Below are positions 35,935 to 46,678 of a stretch of DNA of 64,000 bases, one piece after another (within the stretch, counting starts at the first letter, position 1; each line of letters opens with the position of its first letter). Origin of the DNA: Hydnum rufescens UP504 (taxonomy: Eukaryota > Basidiomycota > Agaricomycetes > Cantharellales > Hydnaceae). The translations under genes were made by a program, and so were the position numbers. Where the stretch lies: positions 63,235 to 127,234 of the forward strand of contig MU129088.1 in assembly GCA_014904985.1 (NCBI GenBank). Direction: 5' to 3'. Under the pieces are notes generated by a model. It saw only the letters and a list, made by a program, of their open reading frames with translations, searched no databases and had not been told where the DNA came from.

Positions 35935-37285
35935 CCTGGTGGTGTTGAGGGAAGGGGAGTGGAAGATGAGGAACAGCGCAGCCAGACATTATCAGAAAAC
36001 CCTGAAAGTGAGTGTGTTGAAAAGCTGTGATTTGGGCGCACAGAATGCACCCACACAGGGCCTGAACAACAACACCTAGCCCCCAGAGGGGGCACATGAA
36101 CCCAAAAGGGAAGATTGAGGATAGTGTGATGGAAAGTAGTCGGCTCATGGTGTGAATGTGCTTGACAAATTTAGACGAATGAAACAAATTGATTAAGCCT
36201 AAGAACATCAAAATCGGGCATGATTTGACTCCCCCAGGTGATGTTGAGTGGGAGATGAGGGGAAGATGAGGAATAGTGAGGCCAGAAGTTATCAGAAAGC
36301 CCTGAAAGTGGGTGTGTTGAAAAGCTGTGATTTGGGTGCACAGAATGAACCCACACACAGCCTGAGCAACAACACCTAGCCCCCAGAGGGGGCATATGAA
36401 CCCAAAAGGGAAGATTGATGATAGTGCGATGGAAGGTGGTTGGTTTGTGGTGTGAATGTGCTTGATGGATTTGGACAAATGAGACAAATTGATTAAGCCT
36501 AAGAATGTTAAAATCGGGCATGATTTGACTCCCCCAGGTGATGTTGAGTGGGAGATGAGGGGAAGATGAGGAATAGTGAGGCCAGAGGTTATCAGAAAAC
36601 CTTGAAAGTGGGTGTGTTGAAAAGCTCTGATTTGGGTGCACAGAATGTACCCACACACAGCCTGAGCAACAACACCTAGCCCCCAGGGGGGGCACATGAA
36701 CCCAAAAGGGAAGATTGAGGATAGTGCAATGGAACATGGTTGGTTCATGGTGTGAATGTGCTTGATGGATTTGGACGAATGAGACGAATTGATCAAGCCT
36801 AAGAACGTCAAAATTGGGCATGATTTGACTCCCCCAGGTGATGTTGAGTGGGAGATGAGGGGAAGATGAGAAATAGTGAGGCCAGAGGTTATCATAAAAC
36901 CTTGAAAGTGGGTGTGTTGAAAAGCTGTGATTTGGGCGCACAGAATGCACCCACACACAGCCTGAACAACAACACCTAGCCCCCAGGGGGGCACATGAAT
37001 CCAAAAGGGAATATTGAGGATAGCGCAATGGAAAGTGGTCAGTTTGTGGCATAAATGTGCTTGATGGATTCAGATGAATGAGATGAATTGATTCAGCCTA
37101 AGAATGTCAAAATCAGGCATGATTTGACTCCCCCAGGTGATGTTGAGTGGGAGATGAGGGGAAGATGAGGAATAGTGAGGCCAGAGGTTATCAGAACACC
37201 TTGAAAGTGGTGTGTTGAAAAGCTGTGATTTGGGCACACAGAATGCACCCACACACAGCCTGAACAACAACACCTAGCCAACATC
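35935..37285 (-). repeat. Left array: four to five tandem 300-bp units
   Basis: The landmark AAGCTGTGATTTGGG (one copy AAGCTCTGATTTGGG) recurs at 36,021, 36,321, 36,621, 36,921 and about 37,219, i.e. at almost exactly 300-bp steps. Because 300 is divisible by three, minus-strand frames of 364 codons (35,900-36,994) and 293 codons (36,171-37,052) stay open through several units. Confidence 0.93.
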
Positions 37286-37434
37286 AAATGAAATGTTGCT
37301 GGGTCCCACTAGGGCCCTGGCTTTGTTGGATAGGCTGAGTGTGGGCACGTCTGTGTGCCCAAATCTCAGCTCTCCAACAAGCCTACTTCAAGAGAATACA
37401 CCACCTGGTTCACATCACATCACTATGTTAAATC

Positions 37435-38490
37435 TTCTTGTTTGGGTTCATGTGCTCCTCCCGGGGGCTAGGTGTCATTGCTCAGGCTGTGTGTGGGTAC
37501 ATTCTGTGCACCCAAATCACAGCATTTCAACACACCCACTTTCAGGGCTTTCTGATAACTTCTGGCCTCACTATTCCTCATCTTCCCCTCATCTCCCACT
37601 CAACATCACCTGGGGGAGTCAAATCATGCCCGATTTTGACATTCTTAGGCTTGATCAATTCATCTCATTCGTCTGAATCTGTCAAGCACATTCACACCAT
37701 GAACTGACCACTTTCCACTGTGCTATCCTCAATCTTCCCTTTTGGGTTCATGTCCCCCCCCTGGGGGCTAGGTGTTGTTGTTCAGGCTGTGTGTGGGTGA
37801 ATTCTGTGTGCCCAAATCACAGCTTTTCAACACACCCACTTTCAAGGTTTTCTGATAACTCCCTGGCCTCACTATTCCTCATCTTCCCCTCATCTCCCAC
37901 TCAACATCACCTGGGGGAGTCAAATCATGCCCTATTTTGACGTTCTTAGGCTGAATCAATTCATCTCATTTGTCTGAATCTGCCAAGCACATTCACACCA
38001 TGACTGACCACGTTCCATTGCACTATCATCAATCTTCCCTTTTGGTTCATGTCCCCCCCCTGGGGATAGGTGTTGTTGCTCAGGCTGTGTGTGGGTACAT
38101 TCTATGTGGCCGCAAATCACAGCTTTTCAACACACCCACTTTCAGGGCTTTCTGATAACTTCTGGCCTCACTATTCCTCATCTTCCCCTCATCTCCCACT
38201 CAACATCCCCTGGGGGAGTCAAATTATGCCCTATTTTGATGTTCTTAGGCTCAATCAATTTGTTTCATTCGTCCAAATCCATCAAGCATATTCAGACCAC
38301 GAACCGACCACATTCCACTGTGCTATCCTCAATATTCCCTTTTGGGTTCATGTGCCCCCCCTGTGGGCTAGGTGTTGTTGCTCAGGCTGTGTGTGGGTGC
38401 ATTCTGTGTGCCCAAATCACACCTTTTCGACACACCCACTTCCACTGTGTCCTGAGCACTCCCAGCCTCACAGTTCCTCATTTTCTCCTC
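37435..38490 (+). repeat. Right array: about 3.5 of the same units, inverted
   Basis: The complement of the left-array unit (CCCAAATCACAGC) recurs at about 37,512, 37,812, 38,112 and 38,412. With the left array it forms a palindrome of more than 1 kb per arm around a spacer at 37,286-37,434. Confidence 0.93.
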
Positions 38491-38895
38491 TGTCACCAAT
38501 GTTAGTCAGTTACCTCTGCTGATCTCAAAAGGCATTCTTTCCCTGGCCAAGGGAATGGATCCTCTGTGTATCCTCATTGTATTGTAATAATTTGTCTTAA
38601 TTGTTTTGACATTCATTAGAATAGTAAACAATACCTATAACCACTTGAGTCTACCACCAATAAAGCTGTACTGCCTGCTGACCCCAAGAAAGGCATTTCC
38701 CGGGTTTCTGGACTCCTTCCTGGTCCCCTGATGCAATGACCCCTCCATGTAGTATTGATATTGGGTCATGTCAAATTTCCCATAAGGTCAATTTGAGGAT
38801 TGTCAATTGACATCAAAGAAAATTAGGCCTCATTAGGCCAGTGAAATGACCTCAAATGGTACTCCTTTTGAGGTCAGCCCAAGTGGCTGACTGAG

Positions 38896-40684
38896 GTGGA
38901 GTCACTTGGTATCCCCATTGGCAAAGACTTCATGCCTTGTCTACCCCCATCCAGTGCTTCCCTCGATACTCCCCATTCTTTGTCTGTGCATCACACACAA
39001 GCTGTTTATGATAATCTCCAATGCACATATGAATTTGGAGGCTATGCCTGTTTACTGGCTCACCAATGTGTCTGGCAAGTCACCTGTACATTTGGAGTGT
39101 CACCCCCCAAAATGGGCATGGATGAAACCCTTATTGGCACCATTTTCATGTATCCAGTGTCACAGGCCAATTCGCAGTGGTTAGAGGAATTACTGGAGGA
39201 TGGGGTCCCAACCTTTGGTGTAGTTGAAGGTCCAATGCAGTCAGGGGTTAGGAGCATCATAGAGTTGCCAGAAGGGGTGTGGGTGGCTGCTCCAGAAGGC
39301 AGAGTCCTCCCTACTAGTCAGCATATTGTCCGTGTTGAACACCATCTGGCACATATCCTGCATCCCAAACCCTGGCAAGCTCAACCCCCCAGCAGATATC
39401 CTGGAAATAGACTTCCAGGAAGTCATGAGCCTTTGGAACAATGCCTCCTCCACAAACTCTTTCCTGACCCCACATCAGTGAAGCTGGACCCAAGAATGAT
39501 TGCAATAATCTGACATATCCTGGGAAGTGGTCCATTTCCTCCAAGTGTGACTGAAGTGGAAATTGCTTCTCAAATTGATCAGTTATCCCTCAAAGATAGC
39601 AATCCTTCCACACACATTCCTTCTGTACCAATCAATGATTCAGTGAATGACACAGAGGATCCATATGCCAAATTCTGGGATCAGTCCTCTGAGGACCTAC
39701 CATACAATGACAACTCTGACATATCATCATATGATTCGACTCCCAGTGACACTGTGGTCAAGTCTGCTAGGGTGGCCAAGATAGGAGAGAGACGAAAGCA
39801 GAAATGAGTAGAAGCTGAGGCAATCAACAAAGCCACCCAGCTGCTCTCCAAGGCACAGAAAGGTGATCGGGAAGCCAAAGCTGAGATTATTCAGAGGATC
39901 AATGCTGAGCATGGCAGAAAGAATGGGGTGAGGTTGAGAGGTGGCAAGCCACCTGTGAGTCCTGGAGTAGTCTGTTTGTGGCAACATTTCATAAACCCAG
40001 ACAACGTTGAATTGAACAATTGGAAGCATGAAAAGATATTATGCCAGCAAACTGCAGAGATTGCAGAGGCAAACACTCAGGCCAGGCTAGTGAAGACCCC
40101 AGCAGGAGATGCCCAGGAAATGAATGCTTTGCTCCCTGGCTCCAGGACTCAGGTGCAGATACAGCACCCAACCCCCACACCTGCTTGTTCTCCCCCTCCT
40201 ACCCATCCTCTCCAGATCCGTGATTGTGAATGGGTGCCCCATGGCCATAATTGTGACCTCACATGCCTTTCTCCTGGTCCCAATCAATCATATGGCTCTT
40301 TACCTTCCTCACACTATTTTTCTCATTCTCATTATCTCCCCGTGATTACCTTGATCCTTATTCTCATTCCCATTCCTATTCCCATTCCCATTCTCATTCT
40401 CATTCTCATTTCTGTCCATGTGCCCATTCCCATTCCTGTTCCTGTTCCTGTTCCCATTCCTGTTCCCATTACCATTACCATTCCCATCCCTGTCCTCATT
40501 CTCACGCCTGTGCCTGTTCTCCCCTCCCAGATTCTCGTCTTCCCCCCAATTGCCACCATCCTCCCTGTCCCTATTCTCGTTCCTGTTCTCAATCTGGCTC
40601 CCCTTCCCATCACTCTCATCGTCCCAGGGTTCCCCACAATTCTTCTGAGCTCTGTTCTTCCCAGCATGGTGCTCCACATCTGTT
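38896..40684 (+). pseudogene. Large gene of unknown family, copy 1 (C-terminal two thirds)
   Basis: Related to the locus at 55,467-63,729. Frame 38,896-39,513 carries TFGVSPPKMGMDETLIGTIF and LEELLEDGVPTFGV, matching FGVDDNLIGALYLHLNPGVW and LDDLQAHGVPLWGLW at 60,190-60,310. After a TGA at 39,511 it reads HILGSGPFPPS, the counterpart of NIVGDGPFLPPS. An acidic region, a second TGA at 39,805, a charged helix (KAQKGDREAKAEIIQRINAE) and a Pro-rich tail follow. The 5' part is missing at the border of the element with inverted ends. I do not recognise a named domain. Its repetitive occurrence suggests a mobile-element or expanded-family gene. Confidence 0.7.
40340..40625. repeat. CCCATT/CCTGTT hexanucleotide repeat
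   Basis: Degenerate tandem ATTCCC/ATTCTC/GTTCCT units. They encode alternating Pro-Ile/Pro-Val in the frame of the pseudogene tail and are open in all frames on both strands. Confidence 0.9.
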
Positions 40685-40772
40685 AATTTGGTTGTATCTG
40701 AATTAGGGAGTGGGGAGGAACTGGAGAAGGGAGGAGGTTCCAGATCCAAGGAATTGGTCCAGTCTATAGGAC

Positions 40773-41226
40773 TATGGTTGCCAAAGTCAGGTTCAGGTCA
40801 GGTTTTGCCCCATTTGGGCAAAACCTGAACTTAACCAAAACCTGAATCTTCTCAATTGGCAAAACCTGAACAATATAAACTTTGTATGAGGTTTTATGTT
40901 TAACTTCACTTCAAAGTAACCTATTTCTCCACCAAAAAACCTGCTTACATAATTCTGGAACTTGCCAGAATTAATGACTCATTCTGGATTATGGTTAAAA
41001 TCAGTGTTGAGCTCAGATATTTCTCATATCTGAAGGGGCTCATGATTTCAGGTTTGAACCTGGGTTAAACCTGAACCTAACCTGAACCTGAAAACATGGG
41101 GGCCCAAAACCTGAACCTGACCTGAGGAAAATTACATGAAACCTGACCCCAATGGAACCTGACTTGGGTCAGGTTCAGGTTCAAACTCAGGTTTTCCAGG
41201 TTTGTAATCTAACTTCAGCAACCATA
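40773..41226. mobile_element. 454-bp MITE with 8-bp target duplication (hAT-like)
   Basis: Ends TATGGTTGCCAAAGTCAG and, inverted, CTTCAGCAACCATA. TATAGGAC is duplicated exactly at 40,765-40,772 and 41,227-41,234. The interior is made of inverted and direct CAGGTTCAGGTCAGG words and has no coding capacity. Eight-base duplications are characteristic of hAT elements; the superfamily is inferred. Confidence 0.88.
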
Positions 41227-41234
41227 TATAGGAC

Positions 41235-42115
41235 TAGGGCCATTCTGCATAGCCCGACAAGTTAGTAGCTCTTGATGGGAAAGAGTTTCTATGCCCACAA
41301 GGGCAAAGTAAGAGGGCTTGGCCATTGAGGCCAGGGTTGCACAGTGTGTAGTGCAGAATCTGTAAGTCTGCGACTCTGTGAGATGGACAGATGATGGTGG
41401 TAGAAAAGATGCATTTCTGGACTCTGCCATGGCTAGCTATCAGTAATTGCTTATGTAATAAGGGGAGAAGCTAGCTAGGAACTGGGGCAGCACCAAACTC
41501 CTGTGGAGAAGCTTCCCACCAGGTTTGGATGAGAAGAGAAAATGGAAAAGAAACAAGAAAGGAGGCTAGGGCTACTCCCCCACCTGTGGGTCTGCTGAAT
41601 GGCCTAGGGGACTCCTGACACCACTAACATTGCCCTCCATGGTTCATCTCGTTTCGCCATTCTGAGGCACCCCTGACTCATAGCCCAAATGCACCTCGGT
41701 CAGCCACTTAGAGGGGCCTTAATAGGTATGTCAAACTGTGTCAAATCAAAAGCCTAGCAGGCATCAGAATCCTTTGATATCAAATAATTTCAGGAGGGTG
41801 ACCTTAGGTCAATCCATAAGTCTGCCCTTGGGGATTTTGATATCAAACTCACAACCTTTAAGGTTTCTCATGGTACAGCGGCAGATATCAAGTCAATTAA
41901 TGTGTTATATATGCAAGAGCAATTAACAAGAAGTTGAGTTCTTCAGAGATTAAGAAATTAAATCCAAGAAATAGGTGTAGTATGTCATATGAAGGGAAAA
42001 CATTTGTCTTAAAAAAGGCCAAGGGAAGGCAGAGGTACTCAAAGTGCATGAAGCACACAAAAGCATGCAAAGCAGACATCCAAGACATCCACAAGCAGAG
42101 ATTGGGTGGAAGAAT
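41235..42115. other. No gene recognised
   Basis: Only short frames. GGTCAGCCACTTAG at about 41,698 resembles the end of the element at 35,455-38,900. The stretch 41,880-42,115 runs up to the stop of the minus-strand gene that ends at 42,116. Confidence 0.4.
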
Positions 42116-42216
42116 TTAGAGAGGAAATCCATCATCAAACCCTTGATTCAAGCCAAGGTTCAAATCAGGGTACCTCACAAACAGGGATGCCATCAAGGGA
42201 TCATCATGTGGGTTGT

Positions 42217-42857
42217 TGTCAGGGCCATGCTGCAACGAGGGCACCAAACAAATGTAAACACAAATAATTCCGGCTAAGTCCGGTGTAAGTCTGGCTAAGT
42301 CCACAAGAATCCGGGCAAGAATGAGATAAGGAGGTTAGGGATGTCAGAGGAGTGGTCCAGCAGCCTGGAAGGGACTAGGCGGAAATGAGCACAGCAGTCC
42401 TTAAGCTCGTGGAGTTGACTGGATAATACTTGGAGCTGTAGTCCAGAGTAACAGTGGAAATCCTGAGATTATGTAATATGAATATGGAATACATGAAGGC
42501 TGACCTGTAGTCCAGAGTAACAGCAGAAATCCTGAGAGACCAAAGCTGGGGTCTCTGGACTTTGCTCTCGGACTACTTATACATGATGACTATACTACGG
42601 GGGAGTGATTGCTAAACTGTGGGTGGTTACAAGGGGGACAGGAACAGGAACAGGAACTTGGCCAGGGGACAAACCGGAAGCAATGGGAAATGAAAGGGAA
42701 ATGAAACCAAGATAGGGTTGGATTGGAGTCAAACTGGAATCAAGCTGGAAGCAAAGTGGACTTGGGCGAAGGAACTAAGCAGAGAACTGGACTGGAGGTG
42801 GGTGGACAAGGACCAGAGTGATCCGGAGTGGACCGGAGTAAGGGACAAACCCTGACA
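42217..42857 (-). mobile_element. Solo LTR, 641 bp, with 5-bp target duplication
   Basis: TGTCAGGGCCATGC...CCCTGACA, flanked by GTTGT on both sides (42,212-42,216; 42,858-42,862). About 80% similar to 58,317-58,945 by eye. The TGTCAG...CTGACA ends are common in Gypsy-type fungal elements; strand is arbitrary because no internal region is present. Confidence 0.92.
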
Positions 42858-44539
42858 GTTGTATTCTTGCTGGTTTTGACCATATCCCCCAGCCCAGTCC
42901 ATTGGACCATTGATGGCACTGCTCGAAGCATTCCCACTAAATTGATCATTGACAACACCATGGATGGAAGACCCAGCACCACCCCAAGTAGTTCCACTAG
43001 ATTGACCACCAATGGAACTTGCTCCACCTGGATTTTCAAAAGTATCTGTTGCAGGGCCATCATCATCACTGGGCTCGTTGATGAATTCAGCAGACATCAG
43101 ATGCTTAGGGCCCATCCTCTTTTTCTTCCATGAGTGGCCATCACCTTGAGAGGCCTGCTTCCTGGGCCCAGAAGCACCACCTGTGATGGGAGTCCCATTG
43201 GCAGTGTTGGCATCAGACTCTTTTGGCTCCCCCAGTCCATCCACTTGAGCAACAGTCAGGAGTGGGTTATTGAATTGATCAGAGACAATTACAGTGTCAC
43301 TGGGAAGCTTCCCATTATTCTCCTGGGCGATATGCTTGAGCTGAGTAACTTGGACCTTTGTTGAATTGGCTGATGGCTGGAAAAAGGTATGCCAAAGTTT
43401 CTTCCAACTCTCTGTTCAGACTACAGTGACATCAAGGGACAAGAGACTTGGAAATTTGGATTCCATAACCCAATTCTCAATCTTCAACTCATTGTTGACA
43501 AGGAATCAGGGGAGACTTGCCCAAGGTATATGCGGTACCTGACCAATCAGAGGACTCAGAAGGTTATTGAGCTCCTCCAAAATCTCCTTCCGCATCAGAT
43601 GCATAGACTTTGGAATCTTTTGCTTCTGATTTTGGCATAAAAGATGTTGCCCCTGATAGACCAGGATGTGGGAATGAATCATCTTCAATGACATACTGTC
43701 TTTTGGGAAAGACAAAGTTAGCCAGTCCTTCATCGCTGGCGAGCCAGTGAATAGAGCATTCTGTTTCAAAGCCACCTTGTCAGGAACGCTGCTGACGATT
43801 CCACAGAACCTGTGGATGTTCATAGTGGCCATCCATTTCAAGTCATCCTTCCAGCATTTCATAGTCTGCTTAATGACTTTGCCCATTGCGACTGGTGTAA
43901 GCAGGATGGTTAAAAATCAATCCAACTACTGTCCACGTCGTTGAGGAGAGGACAAATGAAGGGAGCCACAGGGACAATTCGAATATTCAGGTCCAGGGAA
44001 ATGAAGGTCTTTCTGGTTAATAGAAAATCCCAATGAACAGTGGTTGCTCAAGGGAATAGATCAGTGTCACAAAATAAAAAATGTCAAGGCCACACCCTGA
44101 AGTTGTCCTCCTGACTATTCAGTCTTAATGCGGCTGTACACAGTCTTGACAAGTGGGAAATCTCCTCCAGACAGCGGCAATACTTCAGTGCCTCAGACTG
44201 TGATAGGGGGAAAAACCAACTATTTACATGCCCCCTCCCCTTTATATACATTCCAGACCACAATTAAAAATTTTGGAAGAAAAGCGGAGATAAGGGAAGC
44301 ATAATGAAAAAGAAATGAAGTCAAAAGCTTCAAAACTGGTGGAGATATTCAAGAATCAAATGAAAAAGAGACAAAAAAAAACTTTACAAGGCATTCCTCC
44401 CTTGAAACTGGATAGATTCCCTTAAGGAATGGTGGAATAGGTCGCCCTGAGTGTCCTTTGCATCGGAATTAAGAGGGCCAGAACCAATTTGTCATTTGTG
44501 TTGGTGGAGCAAGGGGGGAGTCATGAGGAAGGGGTTGTC

Positions 44540-44850
44540 TTGTGAAAAATGGAGTTCTCGTTCGTTCATTTTGCCCTTTGTACCGTTCGATGCGCATTTT
44601 TAACAGCTTTCAGGGAGTGGTACTCGCGAATGAATCCGATAAGAATTGGCTTCGAAAATCAAGAAATACTCCTTCAGAGTATGAATCATGGAAAGATATT
44701 GTTACAGGGACCGCATTTGTAATCCGTTCGTCGTGTGTTTGGTACCGTTCGATAGGTACGATTCGTATCTTTTTGGGCGCGGTCGTTTCGAGTTGATCTG
44801 ATCAAAACGGACGGAGAGATTCGAAAAATACTCCTTGAGAGTGACATAAT
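44540..44850. repeat. Copy of the 150-bp module found in the 1.64-1.69-kb repeat
   Basis: TTTGTACCGTTCGATGCGCA, then TTTTTAACAGCTTTC, and a second unit GTTTGGTACCGTTCGATAGG, resemble the modules at 57,320, 57,480, 57,640 and, inverted, 60,790-61,150. Unlike its surroundings it is CpG-rich, so it arrived late. Confidence 0.6.
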
Positions 44851-46307
44851 CCCTTTTTGAATCATGTGATGGGTCCACAGGTCCAGAACAAAGGCCAGGC
44901 ACAGTCTGTGTCATTACATAATCACAATTCTTCACCCTTAAGGCAAAGGAACAATGTGGAATGGTGGGTTTCGGACATGTAGAATTTGGATTGCTTCTCC
45001 AGTGAATGAACAGCTTGAAAATAAAGGATCAGATGGACGATCAATTCATTTGTTTGGTTGGAAAATTGGCCTCAGATGGGGTTTCTATGGTGTAGGGATT
45101 TATCCCTCCAACACCGGTGAGAGGGCAATATCAAAAGCTTGGGCTGCCTTTGAGGCATTGTGCTGATCCACAAGCTCCTTTGATTTCTTTTTCCATGCAT
45201 CGGAGTCTTCACCACCATGTGCAGCAATGAGCTCATGATAGGCTGGCTGTATGACTTTTTCCACATACTCATGATGGGGATGGTCTGGCTCAGGGTCCTT
45301 CTCATACGAGGCCTGATATGCATTCCATGGATTCCCAGCACTTCGCTGTTCTCTTGTGCTTATTGCAAGGTTCCTGATCTGCATCACAGACTCAAGAGGC
45401 CTGTCCCACTCTCTCACCTTGCACTCGAGCTCACAGTTCATGGATTCAACAATGCCTCTGATCTCAGCAACTTGTTCATCCATAAATGGTCCACCCTGTG
45501 ATTTGATTTGTGCAGTGTCACCCTCCTCAGCAACTGAGTCATCATCCTCAACATCTGGATTCCCATCATTTGGATTTGGTGGATCCAAAATGACTGAATT
45601 TTCATGCTGATGATATAGACCAGAAGGCTCGACCTCATGATCAAAATCCCCAACGAATGGAGAATTGCCAAACATGTGAGATGAGGTATGACTTGGGGGC
45701 TGGGGAGACCAAGTGGTGGCCTGAACGGGGGACTGAGCAGGAGACTGAGTGTGAGGACAACCACGAGAGCGATTGCGAGATTGAGCATGATGAATATGGG
45801 GTGATTGAGTGCAAGGAATATGGGGCGATTGAGCATGAGGAATACGGGGTGATTGAGCACGAGGAATACGGGGTGATTGAGCATGAGGAATATGGGGCGC
45901 TTGAGCATGAGGAATACAGGGTGATTGAGCATGAGGAATACGGGGCGATTGAGCACAAGGAATACAGGGTGATTGAGCATGAGGAATACGGGGTGATTGA
46001 GCACGAGAAAGACCAGGAAATGGAGTGGGAGAACCAGCAGGAGATGGGGAGTGACCAGCAGGATTCGAAGAATAAGGAATGGACTGTAGTGGAAGTCAAT
46101 TTAAAGCAATCTAGGAAATAAAATGGATAGGAAACACACTGTAGGTACACTGGGATGGTTTCTAGATCGAGGTGGAGTGAGCTGAACCATTTGTTGGTGT
46201 GATCGCAATGACGGAACGTCAATAAACCACTCATTACGCTGAGGGACAGGGCGCGTAATGGGGGTGCTGGAAGCTTTGCCAGTTGTGTCAGAAGACTCTC
46301 TTGTCTG

Positions 46308-46672
46308 CAGGCTGGTCAGCCATATTTGATACCTATGATAGGTATCAAATCTCGGGCACTATTTGGTACCTAAGTAGGTCTAATAGTGATGGGGTGCCAT
46401 AGGGGTGCCAATCAATAAGTCAATATTGGAGAATCATTGGAATCAGCCCCAATGGGGCTCCAATAGGGCATATGGGGCCCCATTATGGTTCAATGGGGCC
46501 CTATTATGGCCCCAAAATGAGCCTTCCTCACGCTTCATCTTTTTGCATCACCCAAATGGGGCCCCATTATGCAACTTGAGAACATTTTGTTGGCCAGGCA
46601 CAATAGTATATTGGGGGTATCTCCAGCATCTAAGTCTAAGGGGCTAACTAATAGTACATTTGTGACCAGTGT
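46308..46672. repeat. Palindrome-rich non-coding segment, possible MITE
   Basis: Begins GCAGGCTGGTCAGCCATATT, an end shared with the element at 35,455. It contains the palindrome TTGATACCTATGATAGGTAT plus CAAA, and three ATGGGGCCC/GGGGCCCCAT words. No partner end was found. Confidence 0.4.
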
Positions 46673-46678
46673 GCTAGG

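Larger units (their letters stand above)
35455..38900. mobile_element. Element with inverted ends enclosing opposed 300-bp repeat arrays
   Basis: The left end reads GGCTGGTCAGCCATATAGCC, followed by CTCAAAAGGAGTACCATTTT. The right end on the opposite strand reads TCAGTCAGCCACTTGGGCTG, followed by CTCAAAAGGAGTACCATTTG. Similarity of the ends continues for about 150 bp. There is no transposase inside; the interior is almost wholly the two repeat arrays. A related end is found at 46,308 (GCAGGCTGGTCAGCCATATT) and one at 41,695. The target duplication was not identified, so the exact borders are uncertain. Confidence 0.65.
42116..46089 (-). pseudogene. Unknown large protein downstream of the KDZ transposase, interrupted by a solo LTR
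   Basis: The minus-strand frame begins after a likely acceptor (CACTACAG) at 46,090. It opens with a Pro/Ser-rich region of decapeptide repeats HAQSPRIPRAQSPRIPHAQS (about 45,780-46,010). Then come an acidic part, and NPWNAYQASYEKDPEPDHPH with AWKKKSKELVDQHNASKA, which is reminiscent of an HMG-like helical domain. A middle part at 43,500-43,890 follows, then PSANSTKVQVTQLKHIAQEN (acceptor CTTTTTCCAG, about 43,385) and a Gly/Ser-rich C-terminus. At NQQEYN it is broken by the solo LTR 42,217-42,857. Removing it gives an in-frame PHDDPLMASLFVRYPDLNLG and a stop at 42,116. Exon structure between 43,900 and 45,100 is unresolved. No family named with confidence. Confidence 0.6.

Noticed and set aside
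35900..37052. Long minus-strand frames of 364 and 293 codons as genes
   Set aside because: They overlap in two frames and run through 300-bp repeats whose length is divisible by three; openness follows from the repeat, not from coding.
40309..40749. Asn/Arg/Glu-rich or Pro/Ile-rich proteins
   Set aside because: The hexanucleotide repeat is open on both strands in several frames; only the Pro-rich frame continues a recognisable upstream gene.
45657..46121. Plus-strand EYGVIEHE repeat protein
   Set aside because: The minus-strand frame with SPRIPHAQ connects seamlessly to a long non-repetitive protein; the plus frame has no non-repeat extension.
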